Source of the DNA: Solobacterium sp.
GTDB lineage: Bacteria > Bacillota_I > Bacilli_A > Erysipelotrichales > Erysipelotrichaceae
Assembly (NCBI GenBank): GCA_017419465.1
Contig: JAFOLE010000072.1
Location: 1-9,926, forward strand
DNA length: 9,926 nt
Direction: 5' to 3'
Below are positions 1-6,491 of the stretch, one piece after another. The number at the start of each line of letters is the position of its first letter. Position 1 is the first letter of the stretch. The position numbers and the translations under genes were made by a program. Under the pieces are notes generated by a model. It saw nothing but the letters and a program-made list of their open reading frames with translations. It was not told the DNA's origin and made no database searches.

Positions 1-123
1 GAAGTGGCAGAGGAAGACCTTGCGGAAAAGATAGAACTACTCAACAACAGACCGAGAAAGTGCCTGGGATATCAGACACCATCCGAAGTATTTAATGCCA
101 CTCACAAAGATTGTTGCGCTTAA
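1..123 (+). CDS. IS30-family transposase, C-terminal end (partial)
   Basis: The first frame is open from the left edge for 40 codons and ends at TAA 121-123. The peptide contains LLNNRPRKCLGYQTPSEVF, followed by a short Cys-containing end. An N-N-R-P-R-K-x-L-G-[YW]-x-T-P-x-E-x-F signature is the characteristic C-terminal end of IS30-family DDE transposases, lying just after the catalytic domain. The DDE residues, the helix-turn-helix and the start are outside the window, so it cannot be told whether the gene is intact. The enzyme would cut and join the ends of its own insertion sequence. It runs convergent with mntP. Family assignment is confident despite the short length because the motif is distinctive. 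Confidence 0.85.
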   Translation, partial: EVAEEDLAEKIELLNNRPRKCLGYQTPSEVFNATHKDCCA

Positions 124-142
124 ATTGACAAATTATCCATAC

Positions 143-181
143 AAAAATACCCCCTTACTGGTTTGTCCAGCTTTGGGGGTA
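143..181 (-). terminator. Rho-independent terminator candidate for mntP, overlapping the IS end
   Basis: Read on the minus strand, 181 down to 148 folds with an outer 7-bp stem (TACCCCC with GGGGGTA), a small internal mismatch, an inner 4-bp stem (CTGG with CCAG) and a 5-base loop. Five T residues follow directly (147 down to 143). It lies 22 bases beyond the mntP stop, where a terminator is expected. On the plus strand the hairpin is not followed by a T-run. If the IS end lies inside it, the terminator was created or supplied by the insertion. Confidence 0.6.
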
Positions 182-203
182 CATATCAATTCCGAGTCTG
201 TTT

Positions 204-776
204 TCATATTCCGAAGAAGATTTTAAATCCGATCAGGATCAGGATGACACCACCGAAGATCGAAGCCTTATCGGAAAGCGCCGTTCCTGCCCTGCGACCA
301 ATCAGGAGACCGGCAAGACAGATTATATAAGTAACGCCGCCGATAATCAGCGAAGCACCGAGTGCTTCCGGAAATTCATAGTTTGCGATGGTAAAACCGA
401 CAGACAGTGCATCGATGGAAGTTGCGATACCCTGCAGCGCAAGATCATGCATGCTCAGGATATGGGAAACTTCTTCTTTCTCCTTATCCGGATGAAGTCC
501 TTCGTAAATCATATTTCCGCCGATATACGCAAGAAGAATCAGTGCGATCCACGGAATCAATGTCTGAACCTGCGTAAAGATCGTCACGACCGTATGCACA
601 CAGATCCACCCGATCAGCGGCATCAGAAACTGAAATCCCGCGAATGTTCCCGCAATGATGTTCATCCGCTTCCGGCTCATCGACGGATCATTCAGTCCGT
701 TTGCCAGAGATACGGAGAATGCGTCCATCGCAAGACCGACTCCCAGCATGCAGGCATTTATTACAAAACGAAACAT
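204..776 (-). CDS. mntP: Putative manganese efflux pump MntP
   Basis: This 190-residue inner-membrane protein matches the MntP (YebN, DUF204) family in length and pattern. MntP exports Mn(II) and protects cells from manganese excess. Six hydrophobic segments are visible. The two family motifs that arise from an internal duplication are present: GLAMDAFSVSLANG at residues 14-27 and ATSIDALSVG at 118-127, with the conserved membrane aspartates D18 and D122. A hydrophilic loop at about residues 94-108 (HPDKEKEEVSH) separates the halves. The ATG at 776 is supported by AGAGG (783-787) six bases upstream. The gene diverges from ppk2. No yybP-ykoY manganese riboswitch consensus was recognised in the 170-base gap, so control, if any, would be by a protein or an unknown leader. 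The family call is strong; the manganese substrate rests on family knowledge. Confidence 0.92.
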   Translation of the reverse strand: MFRFVINACMLGVGLAMDAFSVSLANGLNDPSMSRKRMNIIAGTFAGFQFLMPLIGWICVHTVVTIFTQVQTLIPWIALILLAYIGGNMIYEGLHPDKEKEEVSHILSMHDLALQGIATSIDALSVGFTIANYEFPEALGASLIIGGVTYIICLAGLLIGRRAGTALSDKASIFGGVILILIGFKIFFGI

Positions 777-817
777 CCGTTACCTCTTCACTCTCATAGT
801 GTCTGTCATCACACGTC

Positions 818-843
818 CTAAACAGAACACACGACCTGTTCAG
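818..843 (-). other. Hairpin in the mntP leader region
   Basis: On the minus strand, CTGAACAG (843 to 836) can pair with CTGTTTAG (825 to 818) around a 10-base loop, giving eight pairs including one G-U. It would lie in the mntP 5' leader if transcription starts near the TTGACT at 871-866, for which I see no good -10 partner. No T-run follows, so it is not a terminator. It may have no function. Confidence 0.25.
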
Positions 844-913
844 TTTCACATTGCAGTAAATAGTTAGTCAACTTAAACTTTCATCTTTTCTGTCTTCACT
901 TTTCATTTCGGGT

Positions 914-919
914 TATGAT
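914..919 (+). promoter_or_regulatory. Candidate -10 element for ppk2
   Basis: TATGAT lies 27 bases before the ppk2 ATG and would place the transcript start near 926. No convincing -35 hexamer lies 16-18 bases upstream (TGTCTT at 891-896 is a poor match), so the promoter would be weak or activator-dependent. The ribosome binding site GAAAGGG (929-935) follows, 11 bases before the ATG. Confidence 0.35.
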
Positions 920-946
920 TAATTCAATGAAAGGGTAATTCCGACT

Positions 947-1891
947 ATGTTTAAAGAGTATCGCTACGATGGTTCAAAACCGTTACGTCTGAAGAAGGTC
1001 AAGACGAACGACACGTCCCTCTGCGAAGACCGCGAAGCCGCAGAGGCAAAACTCGCCAAAAACAACAAGAAAATTGATTCGCTCCAGCAGAAGCTTTATG
1101 CCGAGAAAAAAGAAGGCGTTATCTTCCTGTTTCAGGCAATGGACGCTGCTGGAAAAGACGGCACGATCCGCGCTGTTCTGCAGTGCCTGAGCCCGCATGG
1201 TGTATACGAGGCGGCATTCAAATCCCCGTCTTCCGAAGAGCTTGCGCATGAATATCTCTGGCGCGTTGCGGCGATGGTTCCGGAAAAAGGTGAAATCGCC
1301 ATCTTCAACCGCAGTCATTATGAAGATGTTCTGATTGGCAAGGTCCGTGAGCTTTACAAGACTCAGACGCATGCTGACCGCATCGATCCGGAAAAGATGA
1401 TTGAGAATCGTTACGAGGACATCAAAAACTTCGAAAAATATCTCTGGAACAACAGTATCCGTGTCGTGAAGATCTTCCTGAACGTATCCAAGGATGAACA
1501 GGCACGCCGCTTCCTTTCCCGTATTGAGGAGCCGGAAAAGAACTGGAAGTTCTCCGAATCCGACTGGAACGAGCGCAAATACTGGGATGCATATCAACAG
1601 GCATTTGAAGATGCCATCAACGCAACATCCACAAAGGAATGCCCGTGGTTTGTCGTACCGGCTGACCACAAATGGTACATGCGTTATGTCGTCAGTGAGA
1701 TCATCCTCGATACATTGAAGGAAATGGATCCCCATTATCCGGAAGTTACGAAAGAACGCCTTGAAACCTTCCAGACCCTGAAAGAACAGATCAAGAGCGA
1801 ACTTCCGCCGCAGGATGTCAGTGCCAAGACCATTCCTGTCTATTCGGAAGAGCCGAAGAAAAAGAAGAAAAAAGAAAAGAAGGGAAAATGA
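947..1891 (+). CDS. ppk2: PPK2-family polyphosphate kinase (class III-like)
   Basis: This 314-residue cytoplasmic enzyme transfers phosphate between inorganic polyphosphate and nucleotides. Family hallmarks are a Walker A loop, QAMDAAGKDGT, at residues 63-73 (K70 contacts phosphate) and a Walker B/lid signature, IFNRSHYEDVL, at 119-129. The conserved N-terminal lead-in YDGSKPLRLKK is at 7-17 and the W-rich KYWDAY region is near 210. One PPK2 domain in about 300 residues fits classes I and III rather than the two-domain class II. Overall character resembles class III enzymes, which phosphorylate AMP to ADP and ATP, but the subclass is an inference. Unusually, the last 11 residues are KKKKKKEKKGK (9 Lys), beyond the usual fold. 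The ATG at 947 has GAAAGGG 11 bases upstream. It converges on the ppk1 operon and ends in its own terminator. Confidence 0.92.
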   Translation: MFKEYRYDGSKPLRLKKVKTNDTSLCEDREAAEAKLAKNNKKIDSLQQKLYAEKKEGVIFLFQAMDAAGKDGTIRAVLQCLSPHGVYEAAFKSPSSEELAHEYLWRVAAMVPEKGEIAIFNRSHYEDVLIGKVRELYKTQTHADRIDPEKMIENRYEDIKNFEKYLWNNSIRVVKIFLNVSKDEQARRFLSRIEEPEKNWKFSESDWNERKYWDAYQQAFEDAINATSTKECPWFVVPADHKWYMRYVVSEIILDTLKEMDPHYPEVTKERLETFQTLKEQIKSELPPQDVSAKTIPVYSEEPKKKKKKEKKGK

Positions 1892-1902
1892 CTGATTCTC
1901 TG

Positions 1903-1934
1903 CCGGAGAGACCTGAAATCTCTCCGGTTTTTTT
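1903..1934 (+). terminator. Rho-independent terminator of ppk2
   Basis: A perfect 9-bp stem, CCGGAGAGA (1903-1911) with TCTCTCCGG (1919-1927), encloses a 7-base loop and is followed by seven T residues (1928-1934). It begins 11 bases after the ppk2 stop. In the opposite direction the same stem follows the nucleoside kinase stop but has no T-run, so it is probably strong only for ppk2. Confidence 0.92.
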
Positions 1935-1948
1935 CCCCTTCTTTTTTC

Positions 1949-3607
1949 TTATACGATAACCGATCCGCCGATGAACTCCCGGATAATGGAGTTGTTCGGA
2001 ATCAGCTCATCATTCTCCAGTGTCACAAAAAACGATAACAGTTTCAGAAGACGCTGTGCCTCCGGGTATTCCGGCTGGTCATCGGAAATGATTTCCAGCT
2101 GCGGCTTTGCGTATTTCTTCAGCACGGCCAGTTCATAAATGCACTGGCTGTTGAAGAACATATCCGCAAGGTCGTTGTACGGGAAGATGTTTTTGTCTTC
2201 CCCGCGGCTGACCTTCGGCCACATGTGAATCGTCTGTGCAGCACTGTATCCGCGGAACTGCGCATCCCGTACGATACGGCGCAGCTTGCGTGCGTCGGTG
2301 GTCGGGATCCGGTTGTAATGATCGATATTCAGCTGTGTCAGCGGGCTGATGTAGATCCGGAACTTTTCATCATCCGAGATCTGTTCGGTAAGCACCGGAT
2401 TCAGTGAATGAATGCCTTCGATTACGATCGGCTGTGATGAATCAATGGACGTGATCCGTTTGCCGAATTCCTTTGCGCCGGTCTTGAAGTTGTAGTACGG
2501 AATGTCCACGGTCTTGCCGTCGATCAGCGCCTGCATGTCACGGTTCAGAAGATCACGGTCCAGGGCATCCAGTCCTTCGAAATCATATTCCCCGTCCGGT
2601 CCTTTCTTCAGGTCGTCGCGGTCGATGAAGTAATCATCCGTTCCGATATAAAGCGGATTCAGCCCGGCAACACGCAGCTGAATGCAGAGACGGTTGGCAA
2701 ATGTGGTCTTTCCGGAAGAAGACGGTCCGGCAATCAGAATGATGCGCTTCTTCGATTCCGCAATCGCCTCGGCGATCTCGGTGATTTTCTTTTCATGCAG
2801 CGCTTCATTCATGAAGATAAGATCACGCACGCTGCCGTCAAGAATACTGCGGTTGAGATCCGCAGAAAGATAGACGCCGGTAAGCTTGCACCAGCGGGTT
2901 TCTTCGGAGAATGCATCATAAAGCAGCTCCTGCTCTTCAAACGGAAGAATCACGGACGGATTGGACTGATGCGGGAAGCGCACCAGAACACCATGCCGGT
3001 ATTCCATCACCTCAAAGAGATCGATATAACCGGTATCCGGCACAAGCTCATAAGAGGACATCATCAGTTCCTCTTCGAGGCGGAACACATCAATATTCTG
3101 AACATCCGGCATATTGTTCAGCCGTTCCAGCTCACGTTCCCGTTTATGCTGCTTCATAAGCTCCCGGAAACTGTCACGGTTATATGTCTGCTTTGTAATT
3201 TCCACCGCCTTCCGGACCAGTTCACGCATACGTGCTTCCACGGCGGTGGTGAATTCATCCGTCACATGAACGCCCCGGACGGTTGTATGGAGACCTTTGG
3301 AAAGGCTGTTGTTGATGCGGACGCTGACATCCTTGCCGGCCACGTCATGCACTGCCTTGATATACAGCAGTAACAGGCTGGACTGATAGGTCATGCGTGC
3401 GCCCGGATCGCGGATGTCGAGCAGTTCCAGTTTCCCGCCGTAGGAAAGATCACGGTTCAGCGATGTCACATGGCCGTCGATCCGCGCCAGAACAATACGG
3501 TACGGATGATTCTTCTGCATCTCATCGGCAATCTCACGGATTTTCACACCTTCGCGGTAATGTCTGGTGATGGGTTCCTGATCCTGTAAACAGATTGTCA
3601 GTTTCAT
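1949..3607 (-). CDS. Nucleoside kinase with N-terminal TGS / ThrRS-like region (uridine kinase family)
   Basis: This 552-residue protein joins a threonyl-tRNA-synthetase-like N-terminus to a uridine kinase/phosphoribulokinase P-loop domain. Residues 1-65 look like a TGS domain, and about 70-230 resemble the second additional domain of ThrRS. The histidine pairs that the ThrRS editing site uses are not evident, so editing activity is unlikely. The kinase domain starts near 285: Walker A GPSSSGKTT at 294-302, the TDDYF substrate-site motif at 323-327, and Walker B-like IVIEGIH at 394-400. Proteins of this architecture are common in Bacillota and Thermotogae and are annotated as nucleoside or uridine kinases that make NMP from nucleoside and ATP or GTP. 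The exact nucleoside is unknown. It is the last gene of the operon. Its ATG overlaps the ppk1 stop as ATGA, and no Shine-Dalgarno precedes it (only AAGAAG), so it probably depends on reinitiation after ppk1. Confidence 0.85.
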   Translation of the reverse strand: MKLTICLQDQEPITRHYREGVKIREIADEMQKNHPYRIVLARIDGHVTSLNRDLSYGGKLELLDIRDPGARMTYQSSLLLLYIKAVHDVAGKDVSVRINNSLSKGLHTTVRGVHVTDEFTTAVEARMRELVRKAVEITKQTYNRDSFRELMKQHKRERELERLNNMPDVQNIDVFRLEEELMMSSYELVPDTGYIDLFEVMEYRHGVLVRFPHQSNPSVILPFEEQELLYDAFSEETRWCKLTGVYLSADLNRSILDGSVRDLIFMNEALHEKKITEIAEAIAESKKRIILIAGPSSSGKTTFANRLCIQLRVAGLNPLYIGTDDYFIDRDDLKKGPDGEYDFEGLDALDRDLLNRDMQALIDGKTVDIPYYNFKTGAKEFGKRITSIDSSQPIVIEGIHSLNPVLTEQISDDEKFRIYISPLTQLNIDHYNRIPTTDARKLRRIVRDAQFRGYSAAQTIHMWPKVSRGEDKNIFPYNDLADMFFNSQCIYELAVLKKYAKPQLEIISDDQPEYPEAQRLLKLLSFFVTLENDELIPNNSIIREFIGGSVIV

Positions 3608-5898
3608 TTCTTCTTACTGCCCCCGGCTTTGGATTTTCCCTTGCCGGTTTTTCCTTTCGCTTTTGTTTTCGTCTTTTTTCCGCTGTCTTTTTTCTTCGTC
3701 TTTCCCCCGCTTTTCCCGGAACCGGAAGCTTTCTTCTGCTTTGGTTTCTTGTCGCGGGTTACCTCCGGGAACTCCGGTTTGTAAGTGGTTGAGAATACAA
3801 TGCCTTTATGCGCAGGACGTATGGTGCCCTGGGTCGGTGCTTCCACGGAGCCTTTTGTGGTGGCCATCAGAATGTCCTGGCTGGAATTATCCGGCTCATC
3901 GCCGTGGATATGGTGGTACTTTCCGGCATTGTCCATCGAACGTGCCTTGGTGTTGTCCGCAAAGCAGAGTTCAAGATACCGGTGAATCCGGCTCCGGATC
4001 GCCGGATCCATGATCGGTACGGCAATTTCCACACGGCGTTCGGTATTGCGGGTCATGAAATCTGCAGAGGAGATATACATCTTCTCATCCCTGCCGCTGC
4101 CGAACTGGTAGATTCGGGAGTGTTCCAGGTAACGTCCGACAATCGAGCGGACATGTACATTATCGGTCATGCCCTTCACTTCCGGCAGGATACAGCAGAT
4201 GCCGCGGACAATCAGACGGACGGTAACGCCCGCATCACTCGCCTGGTGAAGCTTGCAGATGATTTCCTCATCCGTAATGGAGTTCAGCTTGCAGGTGATC
4301 AGGCCTTTCTCTCCTTTGGCAATTTCGCGGTCGATCAGTTCGATCACGGTCTGCTTCATCGATACCGGCGAAACAAGCAGGTAACGATAGGTTCCGTCGA
4401 GTTTTCCGATCATCATGTTCTGGAAGAAGGCAACCGTATCGCGGACGATTCCCGCCCGGGCAGTCAGATATGCGAAGTCGGTATACTGACGTGCCGTATT
4501 TTCATTGAAGTTTCCGGTCGCAATCAGCGCCACATGGGATGTTTTGCGGTCCTGCATGCGTGTAATCAGGCAGGCCTTGGAATGAACCTTGTAGTCTTCA
4601 AAGCCGTACATTACGGTACAGCCTGCATCCATCAGCTTTTCGGAATAGTCAATGTTGTTCTGTTCATCGAACCGTGCCTTCAGTTCAATGAGCACATCGA
4701 CTTCCTTTCCGTTTTCCGCCGCAAGACACAGATAGTCCACAAGCCTTGCCTTGCGTGCAAGCCGGTAGATTGTAATCTTGATGGAAATGACCGACGGATC
4801 AGCCGCTGCCTCCTTGATTAAAAGCAGGAACGGATCCATGGATTCATACGGATAGGAAAGCAGAACATCCTTCTGCTGAACCTGATCAAAGAGATTCTTT
4901 GAATAATCAAATGCTTCGCTCATCTTCGGCTGATATCTGTCATAGGACAGACGCTTTGCCTGTTCCTCCGGAAGGAGGTCCCCGACCTGAAACATGTACT
5001 TGCGGTCGAGCGGCATATTGCATACATAGATCATCCGGTCATCCGTCTTGATGTATTTTGTCAGATGTTTTGCCATGCTTTCACTGAGCCGGCGTGACAG
5101 CTCGATGCGGACGAGATTCATCCGTTTCCGCTTCTTCAGCATCTCTGTCATCCGTGCAAGATAGTCTTCGTTTTCTTCAAAGGAATCATCATCCACACTG
5201 ACATCCGCATTGCGGATCAGCGAGAACTTGATGCGCTCACTGACAACGGCACCCTTGAAGATGCTTTCCAGGTTTGCCAGAACGATATCTTCCATATGAA
5301 CATAGCGGACCACATCCTTCTTGCCCGGAAGACGGACAATCTTATGAAGCGATGAGGGAATCGGCACCAGCGCAAATACATCCGAGCCGTTGTATTTCAT
5401 GATTCCCGCCGCATAGACGACACCGGACTGCAGTGCCGGAAGCGGATGACGACTGTCCACGATCTGGCCGCCGAGCACCGGAGCCACAACAGAGCGGAAG
5501 AACTTTCGGATCCACTCCTTCTCTTCCTTCGTGCATTCATCAATCGTAAGGTCATGGATGCCCTCTTTCTTCAGCGCACGCTTCAGATCGCGGAATACAT
5601 CCTCACGACGGTCACACAGACGGTTGGACATCTGATAGATCTTCTTCAGCTGTCCCTCCGGCGTAAGTCCGGATTTGTTGTCCACAAAGCCGGGTTTGTA
5701 TTTCTTCATATCCGTGATCGAACCGACACGGACACTGAAAAACTCATCCAGATTGGAGGAAAAAATCGAAACAAATTTCAGACGCTCCAGCAGCGGAACA
5801 CTGGAATCACGGGCTTCATTCAGGCAGCGCTCATCAAAGCGAAGCCAGGAGATTTCCCGGTTCTGTGTATATCCGTCTTTATAGATATCCTTGATCAT
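3604..5898 (-). CDS. ppk1: Polyphosphate kinase 1 with lysine-rich C-terminal tail
   Basis: PPK1 polymerises the gamma-phosphate of ATP into inorganic polyphosphate and can run in reverse. The N-terminal domain begins with the family motif NREISWLRFDERCLNEA at residues 13-29. Two phospholipase D-like catalytic modules follow. The first has VHSK with H439, the residue expected to be phosphorylated. The second has YLEHSRIYQFG with H593, then the YISSADFMTRN motif at 608-618. The core ends near residue 650, so the 764-residue length exceeds the usual 690-720. Residues 717-764 form a low-complexity tail with 22 Lys in 48, plus Gly, Ser and Thr. This tail is not part of the conserved fold. The ATG at 5898 overlaps the msrA stop as ATGA. 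Its likely ribosome site, AGGAGG, lies inside msrA. The gene also overlaps the nucleoside kinase downstream by four bases. The identification is very secure; the role of the tail is unknown. Confidence 0.97.
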   Translation of the reverse strand: MIKDIYKDGYTQNREISWLRFDERCLNEARDSSVPLLERLKFVSIFSSNLDEFFSVRVGSITDMKKYKPGFVDNKSGLTPEGQLKKIYQMSNRLCDRREDVFRDLKRALKKEGIHDLTIDECTKEEKEWIRKFFRSVVAPVLGGQIVDSRHPLPALQSGVVYAAGIMKYNGSDVFALVPIPSSLHKIVRLPGKKDVVRYVHMEDIVLANLESIFKGAVVSERIKFSLIRNADVSVDDDSFEENEDYLARMTEMLKKRKRMNLVRIELSRRLSESMAKHLTKYIKTDDRMIYVCNMPLDRKYMFQVGDLLPEEQAKRLSYDRYQPKMSEAFDYSKNLFDQVQQKDVLLSYPYESMDPFLLLIKEAAADPSVISIKITIYRLARKARLVDYLCLAAENGKEVDVLIELKARFDEQNNIDYSEKLMDAGCTVMYGFEDYKVHSKACLITRMQDRKTSHVALIATGNFNENTARQYTDFAYLTARAGIVRDTVAFFQNMMIGKLDGTYRYLLVSPVSMKQTVIELIDREIAKGEKGLITCKLNSITDEEIICKLHQASDAGVTVRLIVRGICCILPEVKGMTDNVHVRSIVGRYLEHSRIYQFGSGRDEKMYISSADFMTRNTERRVEIAVPIMDPAIRSRIHRYLELCFADNTKARSMDNAGKYHHIHGDEPDNSSQDILMATTKGSVEAPTQGTIRPAHKGIVFSTTYKPEFPEVTRDKKPKQKKASGSGKSGGKTKKKDSGKKTKTKAKGKTGKGKSKAGGSKKK

Positions 5899-6413
5899 TC
5901 GCTGTCATCCCCCTCCTGATTCAGTTGCTTTACAAGTTCATATTCTCTGGTTGTGATATGGCAATATCCGTTTGGATTCTTCTCCAGATAATTCTGGTGA
6001 TATTCTTCCGCCGGCCAGAATTGCTTCAGCGGCATGATCTCTGTATAGAAACAGTCATGCTTTTTCTTTTCTTCTGCCGCATAGGATTCCACGATCTTCA
6101 GACTCTCTGCATCGGTTGTATAAATCCCGGTCTGATACTGTGAACCGATGTCATTGCCCTGCCGGTTCTGCAGTTTTGGGTCAATACAGATAAAATAGGC
6201 CTTCAGAATCTTACGCAGGGACACATGGTCCGGATCATATACAACTTTCACGGTTTCCCGATGTCCGGTTTTATCCGTGCATACTTCCTCATACGTAGGA
6301 TGTTCGGTGGTTCCGTTGGCATAGCCCACCGTCGTCTCCGTTACGCCGTCAAGTGCACGAAATACCTTTTCCATGCCCCAGAAACAGCCGCCAGCCAGAT
6401 AGATTTCATTCAT
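5895..6413 (-). CDS. msrA: Peptide methionine sulfoxide reductase MsrA
   Basis: This 172-residue protein reduces the S-epimer of methionine sulfoxide in proteins and free methionine, repairing oxidative damage with thioredoxin as electron donor. The hallmark AGGCFWGMEKVF begins at residue 7 and contains the catalytic Cys10. GYANG (30-34), the GHRETVKVVYDP stretch, GSQYQTGIY, and FWPAEEYHQNYLEKNP followed by GYCHI near the end are all typical of MsrA. The Cys in GYCHI is a plausible resolving cysteine. There is no fused MsrB domain, unlike many Bacillota MsrA proteins. The ATG at 6413 has GGAG (complement of 6424-6427) ten bases upstream, and a TATAAT further up fits the same start. It is the first gene of the msrA-ppk1-nucleoside kinase operon. 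Short length and intact motifs indicate a functional cytoplasmic enzyme. Confidence 0.96.
   Translation of the reverse strand: MNEIYLAGGCFWGMEKVFRALDGVTETTVGYANGTTEHPTYEEVCTDKTGHRETVKVVYDPDHVSLRKILKAYFICIDPKLQNRQGNDIGSQYQTGIYTTDAESLKIVESYAAEEKKKHDCFYTEIMPLKQFWPAEEYHQNYLEKNPNGYCHITTREYELVKQLNQEGDDSE
5912..5917 (-). promoter_or_regulatory. Ribosome binding site of ppk1 inside msrA
   Basis: AGGAGG on the minus strand, within a longer AGGAGGGGG, lies inside the last codons of msrA and 13 bases before the ppk1 ATG. The spacing is somewhat long. Ribosomes finishing msrA would clear this site and could reinitiate at the ATGA overlap (5898-5895). Confidence 0.6.
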
Positions 6414-6437
6414 AAAAATAATTCTCCGCTGTTTTTA

Positions 6438-6466
6438 ATTATAACCCGAGTGTTCATATCAATGCA
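6438..6466 (-). promoter_or_regulatory. Promoter candidate for the msrA-ppk1-nucleoside kinase operon
   Basis: A perfect TATAAT -10 (complement of 6438-6443) lies 24 bases before the msrA ATG. Seventeen bases upstream is TGCATT (complement of 6461-6466), a weak -35. Transcription would begin near 6431 with a leader of about 18 bases containing the GGAG ribosome site. The -35 region overlaps that of the opposing MATE promoter. Confidence 0.6.
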
Positions 6467-6491
6467 CAATCCGGTGCTTTTCTTTTATAAT
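6463..6491 (+). promoter_or_regulatory. Promoter candidate for the MATE transporter gene
   Basis: TGCACA (6463-6468, four of six matches to TTGACA) is separated by exactly 17 bases from a perfect TATAAT (6486-6491). The expected transcript start is near 6498, only a few bases before the ATG at 6502. This promoter and that of msrA are back to back and share bases in their -35 regions. Confidence 0.6.

Larger units (their letters stand above)
1..181 (+). mobile_element. Right end of an IS30-family insertion sequence (extent inferred)
   Basis: The transposase C-terminus is followed within 60 bases by TTTGTCCAGCTTTGGGGGTA at 162-181, which has the size and position expected of an IS30-family terminal inverted repeat. 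The left end and any target-site duplication are outside the window, so the boundary at 181 is an inference. The element stops short of the mntP stop codon at 204 and has not disrupted that gene. Confidence 0.4.

Noticed and set aside
777..946. yybP-ykoY manganese riboswitch upstream of mntP
   Set aside because: The conserved core sequences of that riboswitch were not recognised on the minus strand. Only a simple hairpin is visible.
983..1735. 250-codon open frame antisense to ppk2
   Set aside because: It lies wholly within ppk2 and its product resembles no family. Long antisense frames are expected from the third-position GC bias here.
1855..1888. A-rich run at the end of ppk2 as a programmed frameshift site
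   Set aside because: The AAAAAAG stretch is not in the X-XXY-YYZ phase for -1 slippage, it lies just before the stop, and a shift would add no recognisable domain.
2795..3373. 192-codon open frame antisense to the nucleoside kinase
   Set aside because: It is a shadow of the real gene, with no recognisable motif.
3808..4821. 337-codon open frame antisense to ppk1
   Set aside because: ppk1 on the other strand is unmistakable. The antisense product has no recognisable domain and no ribosome site, so it is a shadow.
5871..5908. Short ATG-initiated frame overlapping the msrA end and ppk1 start (ATG at 5908)
   Set aside because: It would encode only about nine residues, its spacing to AGGAGG is too short, and ppk1's own start is well supported by the ATGA overlap and the family N-terminus.
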